This document shows positions 31,502 through 42,300 of a stretch of 64,000 nucleotides of DNA, in pieces. Each line of letters begins with the position of its first letter. Position 1 is the first letter of the stretch. This DNA comes from Nitzschia sp. DOCU1 (Eukaryota > Bacillariophyta > Bacillariophyceae > Bacillariales > Bacillariaceae), in NCBI GenBank assembly GCA_951394045.1, contig OX595986.1:2261534-2325533 (forward strand). The letters run 5' to 3'. The notes under the pieces were generated by a model. The model saw nothing but the letters and a program-made list of their open reading frames with translations. It was not told where the DNA came from and made no database searches. The position numbers were made by a program, and so were the translations under genes.

Positions 31502-33172
31502 TTACAACCCTCTTCCGCGGTGATTGTTGTTAAAATTGCGTGGCGATCCGCGATTCGATGAATGCCGGCCGCTGTATAGTTCTGGTGCCCGCTGAGCCTG
31601 GTCGTACCGTTGACTTCCCTGTTGAGGATCACTGTAGGAGTTGTAATATCCACCAGTAACGTCCTCGCCGTATGCTCTCTGTGATCCGTCGTGGCGGAAG
31701 CCAGTGTTCCTCACCACATGATTGCCCAGTGGGTCATAGTCAACATAGTCAACACCTTCTTGATGAGCTCTGCTCCAGTTTCTCATTTGCCCCGAATAAT
31801 CGTTCGAACCATCGTCATTATGCGACGGGAATCGGTGAGAGTCTCCTTGCGGCAAGTGAGTGCTTGGGGAGTTGTGAAAACCCGATTGGTACTCCTGGGA
31901 CCGTCTCGCATTCAGATATGAATGTTGTGGCGCCGCCACACGATCGTATCGTCTGTCTCTCAATTGTGGCGAACGGTCGCCATTCCATGGTTCTCTCCCC
32001 CTTCCGCCCCGAGAAGGGCCGTTTGATTTGTGATACTGTTGCCTTCGACCATCTTGCACTCGACCACCACCGACTTTTTCCCTGGGCGGTCGAGTGGAAG
32101 ATGTCGGATTCACAGGATTTGTCTTCTTTTTGAATTCCTCGTCCAGCCTGGCTTGTTCTTTCTGAATGACTTGAATCTTCTCTTGGATCTCTGCTGGAAA
32201 CTGGGCGATTGGCAGCTCTGGTGCATCGTTCTTGAAATAGGGAGTCTCCTGACTAAGGCGCTTCCTGTGTTTTCCATCTCGTTTTTTCAAGCAATCAAAG
32301 GCCCTGGCTGCCGCTGCATGTTCAGCTAGATTCTTTTTGGGATACCACCAAATGTCACCTTCCTTCTGACCCGAGTCGCCATAGCTTCCCGCCAGGAATA
32401 TCTCTTTGGTGATGGGACACACAAAGGCGGCAGTATACCGTACGTCTTGAACGGGCTTTCCATTATCCCATGTTAAGTAGTCGGCTCCCTTTATTTGTAC
32501 TTTTTGCGGCCCCTTCCCGTACAAAAAGTAGAGCTCTTGTTTAGGAATCATATCAGGACCTGCCAAATTAGCAATGGACGCGGCTGGTGGTGCCGACGAA
32601 CTAGATGCTGCAGTTGATTGTGTCACGTCCGCGGTGGAGGCCGTAGCGAGTGTTGCATCATCTCCATGTGAAGCCTCTTGTGGGGTTATTCTTGTGTCAG
32701 CCGTTTGTGACTTGAGGGATTTAGAGGGCATCTCGAATGGGGATGCCTTCTCAGCCCCATCGGCAGCTCCATGTTTCGAATCATTCTCAGACATGGTGAC
32801 GTCCTTCGGGTCTATATGATCTGACGACATTCTTTGACGTTTTGCATTGTCCCATGATTGCAATTGTTCCAATTGTCTTCGAGTGCTCTCGATCGCCTTG
32901 GTGTGGTCAATGACTCGGTCGTTCCAAGAATCGGGAATCACCATTTCCCTGGAAGGTTTTCCAACGACAAGAATACCGAGCCGATCTGGTTCGTGTGCTG
33001 TTGGGTAGTATCTCCACCCAGTCAGGCCGGAAAAGGAGAAATCACGAAAGGGACTTGGCAAAATCGGGTGCAATGGCACGTCCATCGGCCCAAAATCCCG
33101 TCGTTCTCGCACAGCGCCGAAGTCGTCGTTGGGCAACACGGGAGGCGTCGATTCATCCTTATCGATATCCAT
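31502..33172 (-). CDS. Unknown protein with Arg/Gly/Ser-rich tail, possible RNA-binding
   Basis: No named family. The 556-aa protein has an acidic Met-rich start (MDIDKDES), an N-terminal part with PLHPILPSPFRDF and TGWRYYPTAHEPD, an acidic Ser/Thr/Ala linker, and a central folded-looking segment (ELYFLYGKGPQKVQIKG, AAFVCPITKEIFLAGSYG, WWYPKKNLAEHAAAARAFDCLKKRDG). After residue 360 it becomes low complexity with SRGGRGR, RGRGL and many Tyr/Gln/Ser, as in disordered RNA-binding proteins. The central segment resembles the SF3A1-type region of splicing factors in some spacing, but I would not name it. Its start is divergent from the EGF-like gene. Confidence 0.75.
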   Translation of the reverse strand: MDIDKDESTPPVLPNDDFGAVRERRDFGPMDVPLHPILPSPFRDFSFSGLTGWRYYPTAHEPDRLGILVVGKPSREMVIPDSWNDRVIDHTKAIESTRRQLEQLQSWDNAKRQRMSSDHIDPKDVTMSENDSKHGAADGAEKASPFEMPSKSLKSQTADTRITPQEASHGDDATLATASTADVTQSTAASSSSAPPAASIANLAGPDMIPKQELYFLYGKGPQKVQIKGADYLTWDNGKPVQDVRYTAAFVCPITKEIFLAGSYGDSGQKEGDIWWYPKKNLAEHAAAARAFDCLKKRDGKHRKRLSQETPYFKNDAPELPIAQFPAEIQEKIQVIQKEQARLDEEFKKKTNPVNPTSSTRPPREKVGGGRVQDGRRQQYHKSNGPSRGGRGREPWNGDRSPQLRDRRYDRVAAPQHSYLNARRSQEYQSGFHNSPSTHLPQGDSHRFPSHNDDGSNDYSGQMRNWSRAHQEGVDYVDYDPLGNHVVRNTGFRHDGSQRAYGEDVTGGYYNSYSDPQQGSQRYDQAQRAPELYSGRHSSNRGSPRNFNNNHRGRGL

Positions 33173-33902
33173 GGTATTTAGTCCTTGGCTTCAATTGCAA
33201 GCATCGGCTATAAGAGATTTCCTAAACGTCCTTTTCTTGTCGCTCGCTTTACTTCATGCTGTCACGACTTGAGAATTTCGTAGTACGAAAACAACGGCCC
33301 ATTGAAAATTTCGAACGCGTTTCACTTCTTCCTTCCAATACGGCTATAATGGCTGGCTAGACTTTTCGTCCTGTTGGCTGCGTACTGGTGTTCCTGGTGA
33401 GCAAAAGACAAAGCAAACAGGATTGTAAACGAGACTGTTGGGTACTTTCAAGTCAACGGTAGTAGAGTAACAGCTACCTTGACCGCCCGAGAGTAGATCA
33501 AGAGAGCGTTTCGATCGTGCGAGTTAGTCAGTGTCTGGCCGTCTTCTGTCATTTTACCAACAAAACATCAGCCCACAACAAATTTCCCAAATCCGGCGGC
33601 TGCCAAAGCACACGCTGTAAATAATAATCATAGATACATACGGACGGTATAACCGCACTGAATATTCTCATTAGTCTTATCATGTACATCGAGGATGCAA
33701 AGTCTTTGATTTGTGCCCCTCTTGCTAAGTAACTTTGCACAGGGCATGGCGCGCTCTCGCCACTTACGCAGTATCTCACCGAAATTGTGGATCAAAAATC
33801 GAAATGCAATTTTCGGCTCCGCGGCACCATTCAGCAACAACTACGATCCATGCACCACAAACTTTCATTTCTTCGTTTTCTGGCTTACACCCAATGATCA
33901 CA
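33173..33902. other. Divergent promoter region, 730 bp
   Basis: It lies between the Gly/Arg-rich gene and the EGF-like gene. No gene or clear site is seen. Confidence 0.5.
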
Positions 33903-34852
33903 ATGAAGAGTCTTTTGCAAGTTTTTATTTTTCTCTCGGTCACATGTTTGGCCCGAGCAGGCAGTGAAGTATCAAGTGATGTCTCTTGCGAATTGGGATG
34001 CAAAAACGGAGGATACTGTACTCTAATCGATGGAACTCTCGAAGAATTAACCAAGAAAGTCCAATCAGGTCATTTGATCCAACAATGCGTGTGCCAACCT
34101 GGATTCACAGGGACTACTTGTGAGACAGTTGTCGAGGAATGCAGTCTTCCAGAACGCAAGTGCAGCAATGGGGTTGACTGCACTCAAAATGAGTCGGGAG
34201 AGTGGGGATGCGAGTGTTCTTTGGCCGATTCATTAAGTCCCTTTGCTGGATATCAATGCAGAAACCCCATCACCGAATATTGCACTGGAAAATATGACCC
34301 GAATGTCGCCTTGTCATTTTGTACCAATGGTGGACGGTGTGAAGCCGACTTTTTGGCGGCCCAAGTTGCTCCAGGAGATACGGCATTTAATCAGGCATAT
34401 GAGTAAGTAGAAGAACGATCGGTCTACCGATTGAGCTATTTGCTGTGGCGTCCCCTCCTAATCTTCTTTCTCCTTTGATTCTCGTCAGACATCGTGGTTG
34501 CAGATGCCCGCGCGAGTTTTATGGGCCACATTGTGAATTTCTAAAGTTTGCCAACGACGAGGAGGAAGTACTCCCGCCTGACAGCATGACTCCAAAAGTC
34601 AAATCTCCATCGACGGTTGTCTTTTTATCGCTTATGAGTCTATGTCTGCTGCTGTTTGGTCTATTGATTCACAAGAGGCTTCGTCGACGTGCCCGCGTGC
34701 CGCGAGAAATTACAGTAGAACATATCTCAACTTCCTGGGGCAATGGGTATAGTGACGCCCGGTTCAATGGTCGGCACGTTCCCGCCGCCGGCGTGTACAA
34801 CAGCCGAAATCTTCATGTTCAAGCGGTATTTGAAGACGCTGTCATTGCCTAA
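33903..34852 (+). CDS. EGF-like type I membrane protein, 2 exons
   Basis: Exons 33903-34402 and 34489-34852 join across an 86-nt intron to 287 aa. A signal peptide (MKSLLQVFIFLSVTCLARAG) is followed by cysteine-rich EGF-like units: CELGCKNGGYC with CVCQPGFTGTTC, a second with CSNGVDC and WGCECS, and a third, split by the intron, with CTNGGRC and CRCPREFYGPHC. A membrane helix (about 205-225: VFLSLMSLCLLLFGLLI) is followed by a basic stop-transfer stretch KRLRRRAR and a short cytosolic tail. It is likely a surface or endomembrane receptor/adhesion protein; the ligand is unknown. An ATG three codons earlier (33894) is an alternative start. Confidence 0.85.
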
Positions 34853-35423
34853 ACAACGAGCGACAAGGTTATATTTGCTTGTTGCACACTCATATCGATT
34901 CATTTTGTAGAAAACTGACCACACTCAGTAAAAATAGACACAAAGACTAAATTTGCAGAACACCAACGGGAGAGGAGTCTCACAAGTTGTAGTCTTGGTT
35001 TTGCAGCTCTTCGCTCATTATTCCTGCGATCAAAGCTGTAGTTGCACCAAAGTGGAAATCGGCACGACGTGCCACGACTTCACCGTATGTGTGGCTTTCC
35101 TTTGGAAGCTTAAACTAGCTGGCTTGCAAGTACTGAACTTTGGTTCTGGGATCTACTCTAGAGAGTTGATTTTCTCAAGCTGCAATGACGGAAGCATTTC
35201 GAACTACCCGAGTCGTTCACTAGTAACGTTCTTGGGGTCGAATAGTTCAACGAGACTTTCTCAGTACCTCGCTCGCTCGCTCCCTCGGCTCGTTTCTCTG
35301 CCTCACGATCCTTCACACCAAGACAAGCGGCGATGACGATAGTGACTGTTGACTCCCATTGTTAAGGTATTCGCAATCGTCTTCACCCAGAATAATCCAT
35401 TCCTGTACGTAAAAGGATCAAGG
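34853..35423. other. Intergenic, 571 bp, CT-rich upstream of 35424
   Basis: No gene. A short CTCG microsatellite and CT-rich run lie near 35268-35295, upstream of the next gene. Confidence 0.5.
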
Positions 35424-37423
35424 ATGCATTCTACAAGAGTCGTCCTAGGCCGAGGGTCTGTTTCGACCCATCATGGGCAACAGCGTATCCTGAAACACTC
35501 GACCCCTGATTTGTTGACTTACATCCAGAAAGCCGTCCAGACGGGGATCTATCGGAGCAATGAAGAAATTGAAGAGATGAACAAGCGTCTTCAGGACGTG
35601 CCGTCCGATTTGAAACGAATTCGCTGGCATGTTCCTCGAGGCAGCAAGATTGAAGATTATCCGAAGGAATATGAAATCTTGAGCTTGAATCCCCCAGCGC
35701 CCTTTCGGCCCAAAATGCCACTCAAGGATCAACGCAAGGCGATGAACAAGTATCTACAAGAGCATCGGCCTACGGATCGTCTAGCAAAAAATTATCTGGC
35801 ACGTCAGCAAAGGGCAAGTACCAGTGGTCAACCAGCGACTTCCGAGGAATACTACCAGCGGCTGCTGGGCGCTAGCAAGGCTCCTAAAATGAATTCGGCC
35901 ATGGGATCCAAAAGTGCCATTGTGAACAAAGCCTATGCGGTGGCCATCAAGCAGTATCACCTTATGAGAACAGAGCATTTGAGTGAAAAAGATGCGCTGG
36001 ACAAGGTAGAGGAACTTTTGAAAGAACAGGACCTTTCCGAAAAGACGACCAGCCGTTCCAAGGCAGAGGACTTGGCAAGTCGAACCGTCAGTCCGAAAAT
36101 GCCCGCCAAGGAGCGCGCGGACAGGGTCTTTCCTCGCCCCAAAGTTGCCCGGGACAACAAAAAGGAGGATGATAGCAACTTGGCTATTTTGTATTCGGAT
36201 CAACAACGAGCATTTGAAGGCATGATCAGCTGGACTAAACGATTAGAGGCGGTGCCGTATCGTCAATGGACTGTTGGCGCCTCGGTAGCTCTAGACCATT
36301 GGATTGCCAAGCGCGTCTTGGGACTATCAGAAGAAACCTGGCTGGCTCTGTTGGAGGGAGACTCGACCGAGTTGATGGGCCGCGGTCGTGATATTGTTAT
36401 GGCACGTCACGCCCTTTTCCCTGAAACTATACTTGAAGAGAAGGCTCTAGCTCGTCAACTAAGCGATGAGGACGTGCAAGAAGGAGAAGACACGGATGTT
36501 AATGAACCTTTGGAAGAAATCTTGAGGGGTCTCGGTGGCTGGTATGATGAAAATTATGACTTGACTTCTGGAACAAAACTTTCGTCTGCTGCAGATTCCG
36601 ATGATAAAATTCTGCAACTGACGGAGCAGCTACAAAACTGGAGATCGAAGCAAGTAGAGTTGCCGTACGAGAGCTGGTCCGAGGATGACAAGAAGTCGTT
36701 CAATGTGAGTTTACGGAGGCGAACAAGAACGAAACATTGCTTTGTATTAATTTCTCTCACACAAATTCGCATTCTTTTTGACAGGATTGGCTACAAGACT
36801 ATGTCACAACTTTTACTCCCGAATCCGCCTTGGGTAAGGTCGATATGGAAGGCACCCGCAAAGCTCTTTTGGCGTCTCCTCCACAATCAAAGGAAGATTC
36901 TGATCAATTTTGGAATTCCATCCGAGACGAGACTGCCGCAGAAGTCTTTTTGCAAAAAATGTTGGCAGCCAAAAACAACATCGACGATTCGGCTTCTTCT
37001 CATCCCTTTTGGCAGCTGGATTACTCGAAACAAGTGGAGCGACTGGTCCAGTTGGGTTCCATTCGGGAGATTGCAGACGAATATGCTTCTGAAAATGATC
37101 GTGGTCGCTTTTTGGCTCGGTACGGAGACTATTTGCTGGAAGGCTTGGAGTTGGATCATCTCGTCCCTGATCCCCAGGGTCCGATTCGAGGTTCCGATTT
37201 GAGTGAGAGATTGCAAAAGCAATACGGCATTACTGCGACGGATCGATTCCGCCTGGAGAAACTTGCGTATGGGACGGATGCGTTCGGCACCGACGCAGCA
37301 CATCGGGCCCGTGACTTGTACCGTGCTTGGAATATCTTCAAGGCAGGACGGGCGCATTACGAAGAGAAACTCTTCCAACGCGGTCTACTGGGATTGACCT
37401 ATGGGGGCGGTCCTCAGAAATAA
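35424..37423 (+). CDS. Unknown 639-aa protein, 2 exons
   Basis: I recognise no family. Exons 35424-36704 and 36785-37423 join across an 80-nt intron (GTGAGT donor, TTTTGACAG acceptor), phase 0. The N-terminus is short and basic (MHSTRVVLGRGSVSTHHG), possibly mitochondrial. Notable parts are HSTPDLLTYIQKAVQTG, a conserved-looking IRWHVPRGSKIEDYP, a Lys-rich middle, GGWYDENYDL and a helical C-terminus ending YGGGPQK. Mostly helical and charged, with no membrane segments. An organellar ribosome or assembly role is conceivable because of the basic N-terminus and RWHVPRG part, but this is a guess. It converges with PP2A, with 63 bp between ends. Confidence 0.75.
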
Positions 37424-37486
37424 CAAGTAAGCACTCTTGAGAATTCTAATAGTATTATACTTGTTGGAAGCTCTCTCTTTTGCAGT

Positions 37487-38584
37487 CTACAAAAAATATT
37501 CTGGTGTTTTGCGTCCCAAATGCGGTTCTCCTCGTCGTGGCGCCGGATCAAATTGCAAAAAGGTCTTTTGAAGCGTCTCGTCCACTTCCATGATTGCTGC
37601 CTGATTCCCACATCGATAACAATAATTTGGCGCCGAAAAGATGGTAACTACAGCTTGATCATGCGACCAGTTGTAGCCATCCATAACGAGTTGATGCGCC
37701 CGACTGACCAAAGTCAATCCATTTCGCTCATTGAACTGTTGTGAAATGTCCATTCCAAAGGTAAATCCAGCACCTCGTGGCGAAATGCCCCATCCCGATC
37801 GATCATCGGGATCGCTCCACAGCAAGTCACACATGGGACCTTCATGTGGTACTTCTTGCACTCGATCCAACTGTCGCACGTGATCCAGCGTATCAATGGA
37901 AGGACTGAGGCCGCCGTGCAGACAAAAAATGGAATGTTCCACCAGTGCGGTGAGTGGAAAGTAATCAAAGAGATCTGTAAATAGTTTCCAGACATTGGCG
38001 CTTCCATATTTTCGAACACATTCATCATAAAATCCATATACTTGTGTGATTTGCCTCGATTCATGGTTGCCCCGCAGAACAAAGACACGATCGGGGTAGC
38101 GGACTTTTAAACAGACCAGCATGGTGACTGTTTCCACTGAGTAATAGCCTCGATCGACATAGTCCCCCATGAACAAATAATTTGTGTCGGGCGCACTTCC
38201 TCCGATCCGGAAGAGCTCCATCAAGTCGTGCCACTGTCCATGAATGTCGCCGCAGACTGTGACGGGCGCCGGAACGGGCTGGACATTGGATTCGTTCAGC
38301 AGAGTCTCCCTGGCCATGTCACACAGCATCTTCACCTCGGTCTCTGCGAGGGGAGTTCCTACGCTCAACTTCGCCAACCAGGCTTCCAGATCCTGATAGG
38401 TCTTTTCGGCAGTACTGGGAGGATTAGCACTTGACGTCGACGACGACATGACCGAAGAGGGAATGGCGGGTGGGGGCGGGGGAGGAGCTCCTTTGCGGGC
38501 AGAACCGAGGCTATTCGACGAGTCACCACCCGTGGAACCGCCGCTAGAGAGGGAAGTCGAGGTGGCGTCGGGTTCAATCTCCAT
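37487..38584 (-). CDS. PP2A catalytic subunit with N-terminal extension
   Basis: Ser/Thr phosphatase of the PPP family. The single-exon 365-aa protein has all metal/catalytic motifs: [65 protein letters not shown] and [11 protein letters not shown]. It ends TPEYFL, the methylation/phosphorylation tail of PP2A catalytic subunits (usual TPDYFL), which is absent in PP1. The body is of normal length, but about 60 extra residues precede it: Ser/Gly-rich, then a seven-proline run ([11 protein letters not shown]). An internal ATG near TAEKTY would not give a normal start, so the extension is probably real. Confidence 0.93.
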   Translation of the reverse strand: MEIEPDATSTSLSSGGSTGGDSSNSLGSARKGAPPPPPPAIPSSVMSSSTSSANPPSTAEKTYQDLEAWLAKLSVGTPLAETEVKMLCDMARETLLNESNVQPVPAPVTVCGDIHGQWHDLMELFRIGGSAPDTNYLFMGDYVDRGYYSVETVTMLVCLKVRYPDRVFVLRGNHESRQITQVYGFYDECVRKYGSANVWKLFTDLFDYFPLTALVEHSIFCLHGGLSPSIDTLDHVRQLDRVQEVPHEGPMCDLLWSDPDDRSGWGISPRGAGFTFGMDISQQFNERNGLTLVSRAHQLVMDGYNWSHDQAVVTIFSAPNYCYRCGNQAAIMEVDETLQKTFLQFDPAPRRGEPHLGRKTPEYFL

Positions 38585-39343
38585 TTTAAACTATGAAGCC
38601 GTAGCTAAAGAGATCAGGGCCGATAGGATGAATACGAGCAATCGTATCAATGGATGTGACGACGTTCCGCCCGCCGGACCATGTGGTGGCAGCATTGTTG
38701 TGGTTCCATCGTGCAAGATCATTATGATACGAGTCAATCGACGGACGCAGAGCAGACTGGCGACGGCCTATCGACTCCTCCGACCACGGTAGATTGTGCG
38801 CCAAAAATTTGACTCAGGGATTGCGCGCGAAATGGTTTCGAACCACATAAATGTAACATGTGTATCGTGTAGATACGACTAATGATTAGCTATCTATGAT
38901 GAAAAATCGTCGCGCCGGCCTTATAAGATATCCAAAGATGAAGAAATCTTGAATCTCATGGCAAACCGCCGCGACAAATTGCCATGGCTTGATCGGCAAA
39001 CGGGTCGGCTGTTGCTTTGAAAAATATCATACAGACAGTGTAGAACAATTGGATGACTTCTGGACCGGTCTTGCTGCACTCGTTATCGCGTGTTCACCTC
39101 CTCTTCTATTGCTACGCCTCGGGGACATCCAGGACGACCCATTACTACTCAATCAATCACTGCATCAACTGATTGATTCCAGTAGAGGTTGTGTCACCTC
39201 GAGAGGAAGGTGGAGCAGGATTGTTACTCCTAACTTTTCCTTGCGCACCTCTGGCTTATCACGAGTCATCAACGCAGCAAACCACACACATCTCTTCTCT
39301 GTACAGTACACCTGTTTTGTTTGTAGTTTCATAAATAGTCACC
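38585..39343. other. Divergent promoter region, 759 bp
   Basis: It lies between the PP2A start and the coiled-coil gene. No gene is supported; a short T-rich run precedes the ATG at 39344. Confidence 0.5.
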
Positions 39344-42300
39344 ATGGTCAGTCGAACAAACCGACAACATCAATCGCAACCTCGATCGACGCGATCGTCA
39401 ACGGGGAGACCTCAGCAGTCCTTTGAATCATGGGAAAACGTCAACGACAGCAACGTTCGGTCGGCGAGACCGCAATCTCAGTTGCATCCTCCCCAGATGA
39501 GAGCTCAGTCGACCATGCCTGTTCGCTATTCCTCCAATGGACGAAGCAGCATCGGTGGAAGACCGGGGCCTCGCATGAGTATGGACGGGCCGCAAAAGTT
39601 TACCAACAATGACATGGCGCGGCCACGGCCACTCAGTGCCGGGAGAGTGCGAGGCGCCCCCATGCCACCACCACAGCGGCACAGTGACGTCGAAGACGAT
39701 CCCAATGAAGTCACTCGACATATTTTGGACCTGAGAGAACGACGGGAGCAGTCGTCCCTGCATAAGCGCAAACCCATGGAAGCTGCCGCTGCCTTGACTC
39801 GAGCGAGCAGTCTCGGGCTGGCACAGTCCAAATCGAACTTGTCCGATCACAATTCTAGGACCTTGCCAACTTCTCCCAAGGGCCGTGTATTAAAGGCCGC
39901 GGGCTCCAATCTGTCGCAAGAGGAAATTGTGGCAGAAGAAAGACTCAAGCGAGCAGAAAATAAGATTTCAGGACTTTTGGAGGAGTTGGAGGAACTCAAA
40001 TTCTTTCAAGAATTGGAGAGCGAAACGCCGTCCGCAAGCACGCCCAAGACACCCAGTCATAAGAGTGGTGGCGGCGTAGGGACGCCGAGGAATGCTGTTC
40101 CCTCAGCGCCTCGCTCTTTCGCATCTGCCCCGGTGCCACCGGTTTCGCAACAGCAGCAACAGACACCTCGGGATCCCTCTGCAGGACGGGATCCCTCTAG
40201 AGGACGCGACCCTAATCGGACGGCAGGCATTCCACTCAATATTCGGACCGTGTCTCCCGCGCGGGGTGGACGATTGCCTCCTCCACCGCCTACGCCTGCT
40301 GCTGGAATGACACCTCGATCGATGCCGATTGGAACGCCCATGGCCCAGCACATGGCGTCTGGTGGAAATACGGGAGGCCTGGAGACGTACAGACCGCTGT
40401 CTCCCCGTTCCATTGCCAAACTGGATCGTAATTCGCTCGAACTGGAGTGTCAAACACTGGTGCGAAAGTTGCAGATTATCGAGCAAGATCGAAACTCTCA
40501 AGCAGCCATGGTGGAAATGTACGAAATTAGCCTCCAGGATCACGATGCCGACAAGACGAAGATCCAAAAACTGCAAACTGAACTAGGAAAAGTTTCGGGG
40601 GAGCTCAAACGGCAACTTCAGAGTATCACCAAAGGCAAGGAATCGCTCATGAAAGAATACGAAGAAAAGCTTCAGAACAATCTGGCAAAGCTGCATCGCG
40701 TTCAAGAAAGGGCGGATTCCTACAAAATGGATTTGGATGTGACCAAGGAGGAGGCTAAACGAGCCAAGCAAGAAGCCGAATCTCTTCGCAACAAGGCGAG
40801 GGATGAAAAGCAAAAGGCTGATGATCTAAAGGCTCGAGAAGGAGTGTTAGAGATGCAACTAGCGGAAGCCCGCAATTTGAACGCTACTCTGGTCAAAAAG
40901 GTAGAAAAGAAGCGTACCGAAGTGACGTCATTGCAGAACGATCTGGCCCAAACGTCTCAACAATTGCGAGACAACAAGCTAGAACGCGATGAAGCATATG
41001 AGTCGCAAATTTCCTCGTTGAGGCATGAGCTCAGCATGGCACAAGATCGATGTGCCCGTCTGGAGCAGGATTTCAGGGATCGTGATGAACTAGCTACTTC
41101 TCATGAAAAGAAGCTGGATATGGCTCAGGTCAAGGAAGCCGAGCATGTGGCATTGATTGAAGAACTCAAGGCTCGCGTAGAAGAATTAGAAAAGGAAACG
41201 GTAGTCAAGTACGAAGAAGGCAAACGCGCAACAAAGTCTATGGAAACCAAGAGGATGCAAGAACTGGTTGAGGATCGAGCCAACCAAACTCGAGAGTACG
41301 AACGACGCATCAAGGCCATGCAAGAGCAACTGCGGCATCAGGCTGACCGTCATCACGCGGAAATACAGGAGACGCGTCGGCGCAATGACGAACGACTCGA
41401 GTCGATGCGGGATGAAATTCGCGAGGAACTCCAACTTCAGGGTGGTGAGACGGTCATGAGGCTAGAGACTGAGCTTTCAGTGTTGAGACGTACCTACGAA
41501 GAATCCAAAGAGGACTATTCGACACGTCTCAAGGAGGCTCAGCAAAAGTCTAGAGATGCTGCCGCGGACTTTCAGCGTCAAGATGAAGTGCGCCAGCAAG
41601 AATTGGATCGCTTGCAAGAACGCCTTGACAAGTATGTCAACGAAATTGCTGCCAAAGAAGATGAGATTAGTGACTTGACCCGGCGACTGGAGGAAGCACG
41701 CAAGGGCTTGGAGGCCATGGAAGCTGCCAAGACGACTTCGATTGCCGAACTCATGAAGAAGGATGATGAGTTGGAGGAACAACGCGAAAAAATGTCCGAG
41801 CGAGAATTGGAGTTCAATGCTCAAATGGATGCAGTCAAGGCAGACTTTGCCGAAGTGGAGAGCCGACTCCGTAGCGAAAATGAGGAATTGCAATCTCAAG
41901 TGCACGAGGCCAACAAACGTTTGAGTGAGGCGCAAATGGGTGCCAAAGAAGGTGCGGTCATGAAGGCCCGGCTGGATGAGATCCAAACCGCTTTGGATGA
42001 GGCCCTGTCCTCCCTGCAAACCGAGCGCAATCGTCACGAAGAAGTGGAAAGTGAATTGCGTGTGGAACTGGCCAAGATGGAGGGCAAGCTGCGAGCCAGT
42101 GAGTCCAGCCTCAAGATGAAGAAGTCCCGCGTCCTTGAGTTGGAACGACAGTTAGATGTGGCTACTACAACTTCGTCCAAGGTTGGTGAAGAAAAGCAAA
42201 CTGAGATCGAGTCGCTGCGCAAGCGATTAGAAGAAACGACGATTAAGCTGGACCTGGAACGGGAGAGCCGTCAGGAAAAGGAAGGCGCGTTGAATCAGCT

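Noticed and set aside
34411..34450. tRNA-like D-arm on the minus strand inside the EGF-gene intron (TAGCTCAATCGGTAGA)
   Set aside because: Box A resembles a tRNA, but no box B (GGTTCGA) or acceptor stem follows within 100 nt.
41477..42037. Long minus-strand open frames antisense to the coiled-coil gene
   Set aside because: Shadows of the biased Glu/Lys-rich coding strand.
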